From the NCBI GenBank assembly GCA_046328525.1, contig JAXLWK010000006.1, positions 124,001 to 188,000 on the forward strand: a stretch of DNA of 64,000 nt. The letters are read 5' to 3'. This DNA comes from JBDHWG01 sp046328525. GTDB lineage: Bacteria; Chloroflexota; Anaerolineae; Epilineales; JAHCIE01. The translations under genes were made by a program, and so were the position numbers. A model generated the notes under the pieces. That model was not told the origin of the DNA. It did not search any database and saw nothing but the letters and a program-made list of their open reading frames with translations. Of the stretch, positions 24,581 through 33,765 are shown one piece after another (position 1 is the first letter of the stretch; each line of letters begins with the position of its first letter).

Positions 24581-26671
24581 ATGACGACATCCAGCACTTA
24601 CCGCCTGGGCTTTGACATCGGCGGCACGTTCACCGATTTTGCGATGCTCGACGCGGACACCGGCGAGTTGCGCATCTACAAGTCGCTCACGACACCGGCT
24701 GCCCCGGCCGTCGGCGCGTTGAGCGGCATGCAGGCGTTCCTGGAGCGCGAAGCCGTCGTCGGCGGCCAGGTCACCCACGTCGCCCACGGCACGACCCTCG
24801 TCGCCAACGCGCTCATCGAGCGCAAGGGCGCAACGGTCGGCCTCATCACCACCGAGGGCTTCCGCGACATCCTGGAGATTCGCACCGAGCAGCGCTATGA
24901 CATCTACGATCTGTTCCTGAAGTACCCCGACCCCATCGTTCCCCGCCGCCTGCGGCGGGGCGTGCGCGAGCGCACCGACCGCGACGGGCGCATCCTGGCC
25001 GCGCCCGACATGGTTGAGATAGAGGCGGTGGTCGAGGACTTCCGCGCGGCCGGCGTCCAGGCGATTGCCGTGTGCTTCCTCCACGCCTTCCGCAACCCGG
25101 CGAACGAGCGCGCCGTGCGGGGCATCATCCGCGCCGCGTGGCCGGAGATCCCGGTCTCCCTCTCGTCCGATGTCGCGCCGGAGATCCGCGAGTACGAGCG
25201 CACCTCGACCGCGGTCGCCAACGCCTACGTGCAGCCCGTGATGCGCGACTACCTGGGCCAGATTCAGGCGGGGCTGGCCGACATCGGCTTTCGTGGCGCG
25301 TTCTACCCCATGCTCTCGTCTGGCGGCACGGCGTCGGTGCAGACAGCCTCGGCCATCCCGGTGCAGCTCGTCGAGTCGGGGCCGGCGGCGGGGGCAATGG
25401 CGGCGGCATACTTCGGCGAGCTGAGCGGGCGCAGTGAGCTAATCTCCTTCGACATGGGCGGGACGACGGCCAAGATCGCGCTCATCCAGGAAGGACGGCC
25501 GGGCATCGCGCCGAGCCTGGAGGTGGCGCGGGTCGCGCGCTTCAAGAAGGGCAGCGGCATTCCCCTCCAGATACCGACCATCGAGATGCTGGAGATTGGC
25601 GCCGGTGGCGGGAGCATCGCCTGGCTGGACGGCCTGGGGCTGACGCGCGTCGGTCCGCGCAGCGCGGGCGCCGATCCCGGCCCGGCGTGCTATGGGCGCA
25701 GCGGGACCGAGCCGACAGTGACCGACGCTGACCTGCTGCTCGGCTACCTTAACCCGGACTACTTTCTCGGCGGGGCGATGCCGCTGGACGTGGCGGCGGC
25801 GGCGGCGGCGCTAGGCCGCCTGGGCGAGACGATGGGCCTCGGCGCAGTGGAGACGGCGTGGGCCATCCACCAGATCGTCAACGAGAACATGGCCGGCGCG
25901 GTGAAAATCCACGTCATAGAGAAGGCGCAGGACCCGCGTCGCTACGCCCTGCTGGCCTATGGCGGCGGCGGGCCGCTGCACGCGACCGGCGTCGCGAAGG
26001 CCCTCGCCATCAAAACGGTCATCTGCCCGCCGGCGGCCGGGGTCGCCTCGGCAGTTGGGCTACTGGTCGCGCCCAATGCCTTGGAGCTGGCGCGGTCGTA
26101 CCCGGTGCTCGTCGATGGGCTGGACTGGGGCGAGATCGCCGCGCTCTATCACGACATGGAAGCGCAGGCGCACGCGGCGCTGGCCGAGGCGGGCGTCAGC
26201 CCGGAGCACGTGCAGTTCGAGCGCAGCGTGGATGGCCGCTTCGCCGGCCAGCTCCATGAGATCAACATCGACCTGCCGCCCGACCTGCTCGGCGACGGCG
26301 ACGCCGGCCCGCTGCTCGACCAGTTCCGCGAGCGCTACGCCGTCCTCTACGGCCACCTGCCGCGTGGGATTCCCGTCGAGTTTCTGAGCTGGCGGCTGAC
26401 GGCGCGCGGCCCGCGCCCGCCGCTGCGCCTGCCCCACGCCGAGCCAGGCGGCGAGGACGCGAGTCCCGCGCTGAAGGGCCACCGCAACGTCTACTGGAGC
26501 GACCACGCGGGCTTCGTGTCTACCCCGGTGTACGACCGCTACGCTCTGCGGCCCGGCATGCGCATCCCCGGCCCGGCGATCGTGGAGGAGCGCGAGTCGA
26601 CCACGGTGATCGGCCCGACGATGCGCGCCGAGCTAGACGCGGCGATGAACCTGCTTGTAAATTTGGAGTGA
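24581..26671 (+). CDS. hyuA: Hydantoinase/5-oxoprolinase subunit A
   Basis: 696 residues, usual length. The ASKHA-type ATP-binding core shows FDIGGTFTDFAMLD at the N-terminus, THVAHGTTLVANALIERKGA, SFDMGGTTAKIALI and ALLAYGGGGPLHATGVA. HyuA proteins couple ATP hydrolysis to opening of hydantoins, 5-oxoproline or, in relatives, acetone carboxylation, together with HyuB. hyuB starts 8 bases after the stop, so the two are one operon. The substrate cannot be chosen from sequence. Confidence 0.9.
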   Translation: MTTSSTYRLGFDIGGTFTDFAMLDADTGELRIYKSLTTPAAPAVGALSGMQAFLEREAVVGGQVTHVAHGTTLVANALIERKGATVGLITTEGFRDILEIRTEQRYDIYDLFLKYPDPIVPRRLRRGVRERTDRDGRILAAPDMVEIEAVVEDFRAAGVQAIAVCFLHAFRNPANERAVRGIIRAAWPEIPVSLSSDVAPEIREYERTSTAVANAYVQPVMRDYLGQIQAGLADIGFRGAFYPMLSSGGTASVQTASAIPVQLVESGPAAGAMAAAYFGELSGRSELISFDMGGTTAKIALIQEGRPGIAPSLEVARVARFKKGSGIPLQIPTIEMLEIGAGGGSIAWLDGLGLTRVGPRSAGADPGPACYGRSGTEPTVTDADLLLGYLNPDYFLGGAMPLDVAAAAAALGRLGETMGLGAVETAWAIHQIVNENMAGAVKIHVIEKAQDPRRYALLAYGGGGPLHATGVAKALAIKTVICPPAAGVASAVGLLVAPNALELARSYPVLVDGLDWGEIAALYHDMEAQAHAALAEAGVSPEHVQFERSVDGRFAGQLHEINIDLPPDLLGDGDAGPLLDQFRERYAVLYGHLPRGIPVEFLSWRLTARGPRPPLRLPHAEPGGEDASPALKGHRNVYWSDHAGFVSTPVYDRYALRPGMRIPGPAIVEERESTTVIGPTMRAELDAAMNLLVNLE

Positions 26672-26678
26672 TGCTGCC

Positions 26679-28397
26679 ATGATCAAAGGTTTCGATCCCC
26701 TTACCCTGGAAATCCTGTGGAACCGCCTGATTACGACGGCGGACGAGATGGCGGCCATCCTGGTGCGCACGTCGTTCTCGACGGTGGTCGGCGCGGCCAA
26801 CGACTTCGGCTGCGAGATCATGGACGGCCGCGGCCGCTCCCTGGCCCACGCCACGCGCAGCATGCCTGTCTTCAACCGCACCCTGCCGACCGTCACCGAT
26901 GCCTTCATCCGCAAGATCGGCCTGGAGAACATGCGCCCCGGCGACGTGTTCATCACCAACGACCCGTGGCTGAGCGCGGGGCATAGCCTCGACATCGCCG
27001 TGGTGACGCCGTTCTTCCGCGGCGATAAGGTCATCGGCTTCACGGCCAGCATCGCCAACGTCACGGACATCGGCGGCGTGCTCAACGACAACCTGGCGTG
27101 CGAGTCGTACGAGGAAGGGCTGATCATCCCGATGACCTACCTCTTCCGCGAGGGCCAGGTCAACGACCTCGTGCTGGAGTTCGTGCGCTGGAACGTGCGC
27201 GTGCCGGACATGATCATTGGCGACATCTACGCCGAGGCCGCCGCGAACGACGCGGGCGCGCGCAAGGTACTGGGCCTGCTGGACGAGTACGGCCTGGACA
27301 GCCTGGAGGAGCTATCGCGCGAGATCCAGGGCCGCACCGAGACGGCGATGCGGCGCAGCATCGAATCCATCCCGCCGGGCGAGTATAGCTACGAGGTCGA
27401 GTTCGACGAGATCAACGTGTGCCACCTGAAAGCGACGGTCATCTTTGACGGGCGCGAGGTGACGGTGGACTACGCCGGCTCGTCGCCGCAGCAGCCGATG
27501 GGTGGCATCAACTGCACCGAGGTCTACACCCGCGGGCAGACGTACTACGCCATCAAGTACCTGTTGCTCCCCGAAGCGCCGGAGAACGAGGGTTGCTACA
27601 AGCCCGTCCACGTCAAGGCGCCGGTCGGCAGCGTTCTCAACTGCGTCTTCCCGGCCTCCGTCCGCACGCGCACCCGCTCCGGCTGGTACATCCACTCGGC
27701 CATCGCCGGCGCCCTCGCCGAGGTGCTGCCCGACCGCGTCATGGCGCCCAATGGCCTGCTCGGCAGCACGACCGGCTACGGCCAGACGCCGGACGGCCGC
27801 TCGTACTACGCCCACTTCTTCAGCGGCGGCGGCATGGGCGCGGGACGGAACAGCGACGGCGGCCACGCCCTCATCTTCCCCAGCAGCGCGTCGAATGTGC
27901 CTGTCGAGATGTTCGAGGTGGCGACGCCGCTCATCGTGCGCGAGAAGGAGTTCATCACCGACTCGGGCGGCGCGGGCGAGCACCGCGGCGGCGCGGGCGT
28001 GCGCGTCTCGGCGTCGCGGCTGCCCGGTTGGACAATGCCCGTGGTCGCCAACTTCATGTCGCACCGCATGCACGTGCCGCCGTTCGGGCTGCTCGGCGGC
28101 GGGCCGGCGACGGCGGCGCGCATTCTCATCAACGGGCGCGAGCTGACCCGGGAGGAGTTCCTGCATCAGAGCGAGGGCCGCTCCCTGACCGACGACGAGA
28201 CCGTGGGAACGACGGAGCTAGCGGGGGGCGGGGGCTTCGGCGACCCGCGCAAGCGCCTGGCACACAAAGTGTTGGAGGATGTCCTGGATGGGCTGGTGTC
28301 TATGGAGAGCGCGCTGACCGACTACGGCGTCGTCATCGACCGCGCGACCATGACTGTTGACGAGGCGGCGACGGCGGCGCAACGGGCGAGTCACTAG
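26679..28397 (+). CDS. hyuB: Hydantoinase/5-oxoprolinase subunit B
   Basis: 572 residues. Begins FDPLTLEILWNRLITTADEM, the HyuB opening, with DVFITNDPWLSAGHSLDIAV and the glycine-rich GGAGEHRGGAGVRV further on, and ends with GGGGFGDPRKR, the conserved C-terminal motif. It is the partner of HyuA and probably carries the metal-dependent part of the active site. No transporter or regulator of the pathway is adjacent. Confidence 0.9.
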   Translation: MIKGFDPLTLEILWNRLITTADEMAAILVRTSFSTVVGAANDFGCEIMDGRGRSLAHATRSMPVFNRTLPTVTDAFIRKIGLENMRPGDVFITNDPWLSAGHSLDIAVVTPFFRGDKVIGFTASIANVTDIGGVLNDNLACESYEEGLIIPMTYLFREGQVNDLVLEFVRWNVRVPDMIIGDIYAEAAANDAGARKVLGLLDEYGLDSLEELSREIQGRTETAMRRSIESIPPGEYSYEVEFDEINVCHLKATVIFDGREVTVDYAGSSPQQPMGGINCTEVYTRGQTYYAIKYLLLPEAPENEGCYKPVHVKAPVGSVLNCVFPASVRTRTRSGWYIHSAIAGALAEVLPDRVMAPNGLLGSTTGYGQTPDGRSYYAHFFSGGGMGAGRNSDGGHALIFPSSASNVPVEMFEVATPLIVREKEFITDSGGAGEHRGGAGVRVSASRLPGWTMPVVANFMSHRMHVPPFGLLGGGPATAARILINGRELTREEFLHQSEGRSLTDDETVGTTELAGGGGFGDPRKRLAHKVLEDVLDGLVSMESALTDYGVVIDRATMTVDEAATAAQRASH

Positions 28398-28450
28398 GGA
28401 TTAGCGAAGCAATCGTGCCAGGATGGGTGGGCCGTGCCCCGCGCCGGCGC

Positions 28451-28506
28451 TGAGAGGGCGAAGTCCTGCGGACTGAACTGGAACTTTAGGATTTCGCTCT
28501 CTCGGC
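28451..28506. terminator. Hairpin between convergent hyuB and kelch gene
   Basis: Arms GAGAGGGCGAAGTCCT and AGGATTTCGCTCTCTC pair over 14 of 16 bases. It may serve as a two-way terminator. Confidence 0.5.
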
Positions 28507-28541
28507 GGTACTGAGTTGAACTGCGTTCCTTTCCTGCTAGT

Positions 28542-29807
28542 TCATGGTAAGAGTTGCAGTTCTGTTTGTTGATCTATTAGCGGGAGATAGATGTGGTACC
28601 GCCATCCTCCGTCGGGAGTCGAGAAAGGAGTGACGGTAGGAGTCGAGGTGGGGGTCGGTGGTAACGGCGTGATTGTGGGCGTAAATGTAGCCGCAGGGGG
28701 TGACGTGGTTGTCGAAGTTGGCGTGGATGTGGGCGTAGATGTAGCCGTGGCGGTCGCTGATGGCAGGATGCCATATTCCCACGTGTCGTCGAATAGGACC
28801 CAGGCGTGCGTATTGGTGTCGAAATATCCTCCGCTAAACAGAACAGTTCGATCACGGCCGCTGTCATAGGCTAGGGCATGATCCGCTCGAGTTGATGGTC
28901 GCTGGGCTGGGTTGAGCTCTACCCAATCGCCTCCGTCATATTCCCATGTATCATTCAAGAGTTGCCCCCCTGTTCTACTTCCACCGAACAGCAAAACACG
29001 TTGTCGCGCTCTATCAAAGGCTAAAGCAGAATCGGAGCGCTCGGGAGGGGCATGTGGTGTAGATATCTGAGCCCAGGCGCTGCCATCATATTCCCAGGTA
29101 TCATTGAAAAACTGGCTCGCATTATATCCACCAAACAGGACGATGCGCTTCCGCTGATCATCATAAATCATCGCGTGGGCATAGCGGGGAGCAGGTGACG
29201 GATTGCCAATAGCCACTTGTGTCCAATTCACACCATCGTATTCCCACATGTCAGCCCACACTCGAGTTGTTCCGCCTGCGGCAGAGGTTCCACCATACAT
29301 TATTACTTTACTGCGATTTGCGTCGAAAGCCATGGCATAGCCTGTTCTACGCGTAGGGCGGTTGGGCGTATCGACCAGTACCCAATTTACACCATCATAT
29401 TCCCAGGTATCATTACCGTAAACGCTATCCCCAAAATACCCGCCCCAGATCACCATTCGTTGTCTTGCCGCATCATATACCATCTGAAAACCGCGCCTCG
29501 CTCCAGGACTCGCTGCCGTGTTGATTCTCGTCCACGATGTACCATCGTACTCCCACGTGTCGTTGAGGAAAACATTGTTACCAGACACGAATGTATGTCC
29601 TCCAAATAGAACGACGCGCTGGCGGACGCTGTCGTATGCCAAGGCAAATCCTACCCTTGGAGCAGGTCCTGTTGCGGAGGTCAGGAACCAATCACCTTCC
29701 ACACCATCAGATGCGGCCATACGATCGACTGGCATAAGTAGAAACTGTGCCGCATACAGAACAAAGACGGATAGAGGGAGAGCAATTAGGCGCAGCCAAT
29801 GCCACAT
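28542..29807 (-). CDS. Secreted kelch-repeat protein with C-terminal LPLI tail
   Basis: 421 residues. A signal peptide (about 1-30) is followed by kelch blades, each with a pattern like RQRVVLFGG...NDTWEYDG...W; six WEYD/WEYG strands can be counted, giving a six-bladed propeller. A Thr/Pro/Ser linker follows (about 350-395), then YHIYLPLIDQQTELQLLP. Base composition is clearly more AT-rich than in neighbours and codon use differs, which suggests recent acquisition. Galactose-oxidase-like kelch domains bind proteins or sugars; no catalytic residues are seen. A canonical promoter lies upstream. Confidence 0.82.
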   Translation of the reverse strand: MWHWLRLIALPLSVFVLYAAQFLLMPVDRMAASDGVEGDWFLTSATGPAPRVGFALAYDSVRQRVVLFGGHTFVSGNNVFLNDTWEYDGTSWTRINTAASPGARRGFQMVYDAARQRMVIWGGYFGDSVYGNDTWEYDGVNWVLVDTPNRPTRRTGYAMAFDANRSKVIMYGGTSAAGGTTRVWADMWEYDGVNWTQVAIGNPSPAPRYAHAMIYDDQRKRIVLFGGYNASQFFNDTWEYDGSAWAQISTPHAPPERSDSALAFDRARQRVLLFGGSRTGGQLLNDTWEYDGGDWVELNPAQRPSTRADHALAYDSGRDRTVLFSGGYFDTNTHAWVLFDDTWEYGILPSATATATSTPTSTPTSTTTSPPAATFTPTITPLPPTPTSTPTVTPFSTPDGGWRYHIYLPLIDQQTELQLLP

Positions 29808-29852
29808 GAGATTGTCCCTTTCTCGGCAATGATGGTCATTAAGATTACCGCC

Positions 29853-29881
29853 AGTATACTGGGCGGTTGTCGCTCGGTCAA
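29853..29881 (-). promoter_or_regulatory. Promoter of the kelch protein gene
   Basis: Read on the minus strand: TTGACC, 17-bp spacer, TATACT. The -10 lies inside an inverted repeat with arms ACCGCC and GGCGGT, a possible operator. Confidence 0.6.
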
Positions 29882-29933
29882 TGGGTAAGAACGCGCTGCG
29901 CAGTGACGAAATCGCAACGGAAGAGGCTGTGTC

Positions 29934-30083
29934 GTGATCCAGGTTCCCGATGGTAGAGGTTATCTAGTTACTGCTCGTCCGATGACGGGCAAGGAGAGAC
30001 TGCGCTACAGCCAGTTGAGAAAGTGATGATCCCTCAGACCGATTCTATTCAGGAGTTTGCCCAGTTCTGAGATGCACACGCGT
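29934..30083 (+). pseudogene. Remnant of a small toxin-antitoxin-like locus
   Basis: A 30-codon GTG frame (IQVPDGRGYLVTARPMTGKE) ends at 30026 and overlaps ATG 30026. The next frame reads MIPQTDSIQEFAQF, then a stop followed by codons for Asp-Ala-His. The known antitoxin opening with TDSIxELAxFWDTHD would continue through that position if TGA were TGG. This looks like a broken CopG-like antitoxin. The resemblance is from memory of the family. Confidence 0.35.
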
Positions 30084-30269
30084 AACAACGAAGTGGCGTT
30101 GGTGCCTGATGGGTACTGCTTGGCTATTGGGCGTACGCAGTCTCGGGGCCGGCCTGTGCCACCGACAACGATGATGGGCATGCGGGGCCGTCGAGCCTGC
30201 TGTATCCATCCGTCTCCCTAGCCGTAGCTGCTAGAATGGTAGCGCTGACGTTGCTCTGCTTGGCTCTTG

Positions 30270-30426
30270 ATAGGAGTTATGCAGTTGGTGGGTCTGCGGA
30301 CCACGAAGGACACGAAAGAACGCGAAAACCGCGAAAGGCATATGCCGCGCAGTTCCTTTCCGCGCTTTTCGTACCCGTTTCGCGTCTTTCGTGATCCAAC
30401 ACTTCATCCAACCGCGTAACTCCTAT
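30270..30426. mobile_element. MITE with ends of the IS701-like element
   Basis: Ends ATAGGAGTTATGCAGTTGG (30270-30288) and the complement of ATAGGAGTTACGCGGTTGG (30408-30426) enclose about 120 bp without a gene. CTTG flanks both sides as a target duplication. The ends differ from those of the IS at 14108-15156 at one or two positions, so that transposase probably mobilised it. The interior is itself palindromic, with CGAAAGAACGCGAAAACCGC and a matching right half. Confidence 0.75.
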
Positions 30427-30484
30427 CTTGATTCTGCCGCAATAGCGCCTAAGATTTGTGGTTACCAGATATGAGGAGGTTTCG

Positions 30485-30970
30485 ATGAGCGCAAAGAAAG
30501 ACACGCAGGAGTTAGCCAAGAGCACGGCGGCGAACGGCGAGACGTCCGACGGATTCACCGACGACGAACGAGCCGCGATTCAGGAGCGCGCCAAAGAGAT
30601 GAAGGCGTCCTCGCGCCGCGGCTCGAAGGCGGCCAAGGCGGACGGGGAAAGCGACGTGCTGGCGAAGATCGCCGAGATGCCTGAGTCGGACCGCGTCATG
30701 GCCGAGCGGCTGCATGCGATCGTCAAAGCCGCCGCGCCAGACCTGTCGCCGAAAACCTGGTACGGGATGCCGGCGTATGCCAGGGACGGCAAGGTCGTGT
30801 GCTTCTTCCAGGCGGCGGATAAGTTCAAAACGAGGTACGCGACGCTGGGCTTCAGCGACACGGCGACCCTGGACGAAGGCGCTATATGGCCGGTCGCCTA
30901 CGCGCTGAAGGAGCTGACCCCCGCCGACGAGGCACGGATCAGCGAGCTTGTGAAGAAAGCGGTGAGCTAA
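30485..30970 (+). CDS. DUF1801-like protein
   Basis: 161 residues from the ATG at 30485, which has GAGGAGG upstream. A polar, lysine/alanine-rich N-terminus (about 1-60) is followed by the domain AERLHAIVKAAAPDLSPKTW, YGMPAYARDGKVVCFF and KTRYATLGFSDTATLDEG, as in DUF1801/YdhG-like proteins (cystatin-like fold). The biochemical role of the family is unclear. The RGSKAAKA-type tail in front is often found in these proteins. Single gene. Confidence 0.75.
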   Translation: MSAKKDTQELAKSTAANGETSDGFTDDERAAIQERAKEMKASSRRGSKAAKADGESDVLAKIAEMPESDRVMAERLHAIVKAAAPDLSPKTWYGMPAYARDGKVVCFFQAADKFKTRYATLGFSDTATLDEGAIWPVAYALKELTPADEARISELVKKAVS

Positions 30971-31069
30971 GGGCCGAGCTTGCCAGTGGACGTGGGCAAT
31001 GCCCTTCAGGATAACCTAGACGGTAGACAACAGTGATAAGCTGCCGCATCAACAGGAGGCGAACGATAA

Positions 31070-31453
31070 ATGCAGATTAAGATCGCAAGCGTTTTTGTGG
31101 ACGACCAGGAAAAGGCGCTCAAGTTCTATACCGAGGTGCTGGGCTTCGTGAAGAAGCAGGATGTCGCCAACGGCGCGTATCGCTGGCTGACCGTCGGCGC
31201 GGCGGACGGCGCCAACGAGACGCAGCTATTGCTCGAACCCAATGCGCACCCGGCGGCCCGTCAGTTCCAGCAGGCTATCTACGCCGACGGTATCCCGGCT
31301 ACCGCGCTGTTCAGCTCCGACTTCCAGGCCGACTACGAGCGGCTGCGCCAGCGCGGTGTCCGCTTCAAGTCCGAGCCGATGAGCTACGGTTGGGGCAGCA
31401 GCGTGCTCTTCGACGATACGTGCGGGAACTGGATCAACATGGTGCAAGTTTGA
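31070..31453 (+). CDS. VOC-superfamily (glyoxalase-like) protein
   Basis: 127 residues, good GGAGG ribosome site. Two beta-alpha-beta-beta-beta modules: IASVFVDDQEKALKFYTEVL near the N-terminus and FSSDFQADYERLRQRGVRFK later, ending LFDDTCGNWINMVQV. The usual metal His at the start is not present (KIASVFV), and the Glu near the C-terminus is replaced, so metal binding is doubtful. It may be an antibiotic-binding or dioxygenase-like member. Confidence 0.85.
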   Translation: MQIKIASVFVDDQEKALKFYTEVLGFVKKQDVANGAYRWLTVGAADGANETQLLLEPNAHPAARQFQQAIYADGIPATALFSSDFQADYERLRQRGVRFKSEPMSYGWGSSVLFDDTCGNWINMVQV

Positions 31454-31474
31454 GGACGGGTATCGAGAGCGCGG

Positions 31475-31580
31475 CGGCCTGAAGACCGCCGCTACGAATG
31501 CAAGCCCAAGGGGCTAGCGGAAGCTTGTCAGCCTCTCAGGCTTGCATTTGTAGCCGTGGTGTTCACGCCACGGCGGCCTG
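31475..31580. repeat. Long inverted repeat with GAATGCAAGCC arms
   Basis: GCGGCGGCCTGAAGACCGCC and CTACGAATGCAAGCC on the left are mirrored by GGCTTGCATTTGTAGCC and CACGCCACGGCGGCCTG on the right. It marks the left edge of the indel-rich region and overlaps the likely 3' end of the GH3 gene. Confidence 0.6.
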
Positions 31581-33752
31581 CTCCAGGTGTGACTTTGCCC
31601 CCAACGGTGTTCTTGCCCAACCATCACTGTTGCCCTCGGCAGGTCGCGGGCGCGGGAGGAGGGGCCGACGAGGATTTCGAACTCGCCAGGCTCGACCACC
31701 TCCGGCCTGCGTCACGATCTCGAAGGACTGCCACGGCAGCTCGACCGTCACGGTCTTTGTCTCGCCCGGCGCCCAGCGACGCAGGCGAAGCCCTTGAGCG
31801 CCTTGACTGATCCGCGCCGAGGTCACCACGTCGCTGACGTAGACCTGGACGATCTCCACGCCTCGCCCCCGACGTTCGCCACGTCCACCAAGACCTGCGC
31901 CGTTTCGCCGTGGGCCAGGGTAGGAGAGGCCAGGCGCAGGTTGGAGTAGGCGTACTGCGTGTAGCTCAGGCCGTGCCGAAGGGAACAGCGGCTCCTGGGT
32001 CAGGTCGGCGTAGCGGTCGCCGTGGCCGCGCACCTGGCTGTAGAACACGGCTGCTGGCCGACGTGCGCGGGAATGAGATCGTGAGCTTGAGGACAGGTTC
32101 AGCGGCCCGAACAGCGCCTCGGCCAGCGCCCCGGCCGCCTTCCATGCCTGGGTTGAACAACTCGACGATGGCGGCGGCGCGGACGGTTGGCGGCGGGGCA
32201 GGGCCAGGGCTTGCTGTTCACCAGCACCACGACGGTAAAGCACCCGTCTTCTCCGGCGCTTCCAGCGCGGTTGCCCGCCTTGCAGCTCCAGTGTAGCGGT
32301 GCTGTGCGTCTGCTGATCGAGTCAGGTGATCGCCGATCACGGCTACGGCGACGACGTCGCTCGTCTGGGCTGCGGCCACAGCGGCCTCGCCGGAAAGGTC
32401 ATCGTCCGGAAGTCGAGCAGCCGCGTTCGTAGCGCACGTCCAGCCCGTGCGGGGCCAGGGCGCGGATGCCGTCCCGGCACGGTGGTCGTCTTCTCGCGCG
32501 GGGTGCTTGCCGGCCTCTGGCGGATGCTGCGACGCGCCGAGGGCCAGTCCCCCAGCTGTTGCAGATCGTCGTTGGCATTCGAGCCGATCACCGCGATGGA
32601 CGTCAACTGCGCGGGTCCCGGGGCCGGCAGGCCGTTGTTCCTGGAGGAAGGACCAGGCTCTGGCGCGCGGCGTCCAGGTTGGCGGCGCGGTGCTCGGACA
32701 GGCGATCTCCGATGCGGCCCGTTCCAGGTCAGGCTCGCGCCCGTTCTCGAACAGGCCCATGCGGAACTTGAGCGCCAGCAGGCGGCCGGGCGCAAGGCGC
32801 GTCAATTTCGGCCTCGGCCAGCTTGCCGGTGCGAACCGCCTCGCGCCCCTGCGTAGAACTGGGGGGTGGTCATCATGATGTGTTGCCCGGCGCGCACGGC
32901 GGCGACCGCCACGTCGGCATGGCTGCGCACACCCTCTGCTCCGTCACCAGCCGCCCCACGTTGTCCCAGTCCGTCACCACCACGCCCTTGAAGCCCCACT
33001 CGTCCTTTAGCACCTCGGTCAGCAGCCAGTGGTTGCGTGGATGGCACCCTCTATAGACTGGTAGCCCGTCATGAAGGTCATGGCCCCGGCCTGCGCGGCG
33101 CGTTCAAGGGCGGGAGGAAGTAGCTGCGCAACACCCGGGGCGAGGAATCGAGCCTCGAGGACTGCTCGCGCCCGCCCTGCGTCTCCAGGCCGGCGGCGTA
33201 GTGCTTGGCGGTCGCCAGGATGCCGGCGGGTCGTCCAGCCCCTGGCCCTGGTAGCCGCGGATCATGGCCGCTTCAGCTTCGCCGATCAGGTAGGTCTCGC
33301 CGAAGGTCTCGCGGTGCGGCCCAGCGCAGATCGCAGGTCAGGCACAGGACGGGCGAGAAGGTCCAGTGGATGCCCGTCCGGACGGCTTCTCGGCCGTCAC
33401 CCGTCCCACCCGCTCCAGCATGGCTCGGGGTTCCAGCTGCACGCCAGCGCCAGCCAGGTTGGGAAGATGGTCGCGCCCTTCCAGAAGGAGTGCCCGTGGA
33501 TGGCGTCCTCGCCGATGAGCAGAGGATGTGGCCAGTTCTGGGCGGCCAGGCACATGGCGGCGCGGGCCTTTCGCCCAGGATGTGCAGGATAGGCCAGGCT
33601 GGCGCGTGGTAATGAAGGACAGGTCATCGGGCCGCGCGTCCACATGATCATCTGCCCGACTTTCTCCTCCAGGGTCATGCGGCCGAGCAGGTCGGCGACG
33701 CGCTCTTCGACGCTGAGGGATGAATTGCGGTGGTGGGGATTGGCTCGGACAT
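31510..33752 (-). pseudogene. Glycoside hydrolase family 3 beta-glucosidase, many frameshifts
   Basis: The start is the ATG whose complement ends at 33752, with AAGGA before it. Reading through alternate frames gives LSVEERVADLLGRMTLEEKV, then PLLIGEDAIHGHSFWKGATI, then GVVVTDWDNVGRLV (complement of about 32950-32985), whose Asp is the nucleophile position. SIAVIGSNANDDLQQLGDW of the second GH3 domain follows, and near the end ETKTVTVELPWQSFEIV of the fibronectin-III domain. At least eight changes of frame are needed. Conservation in the pieces is high, so sequence error is likelier than decay. It would cleave beta-linked glycosides. The end coordinate is approximate. Confidence 0.75.
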
Positions 33753-33765
33753 TCGGGTTTCCTTT

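Larger units (their letters stand above)
29808..30484. other. AT-richer intergenic stretch of about 680 bp
   Basis: It contains the kelch gene promoter, remains of a small toxin-antitoxin locus (29934-30083) and a MITE (30270-30426). The rest shows no gene. Confidence 0.5.
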
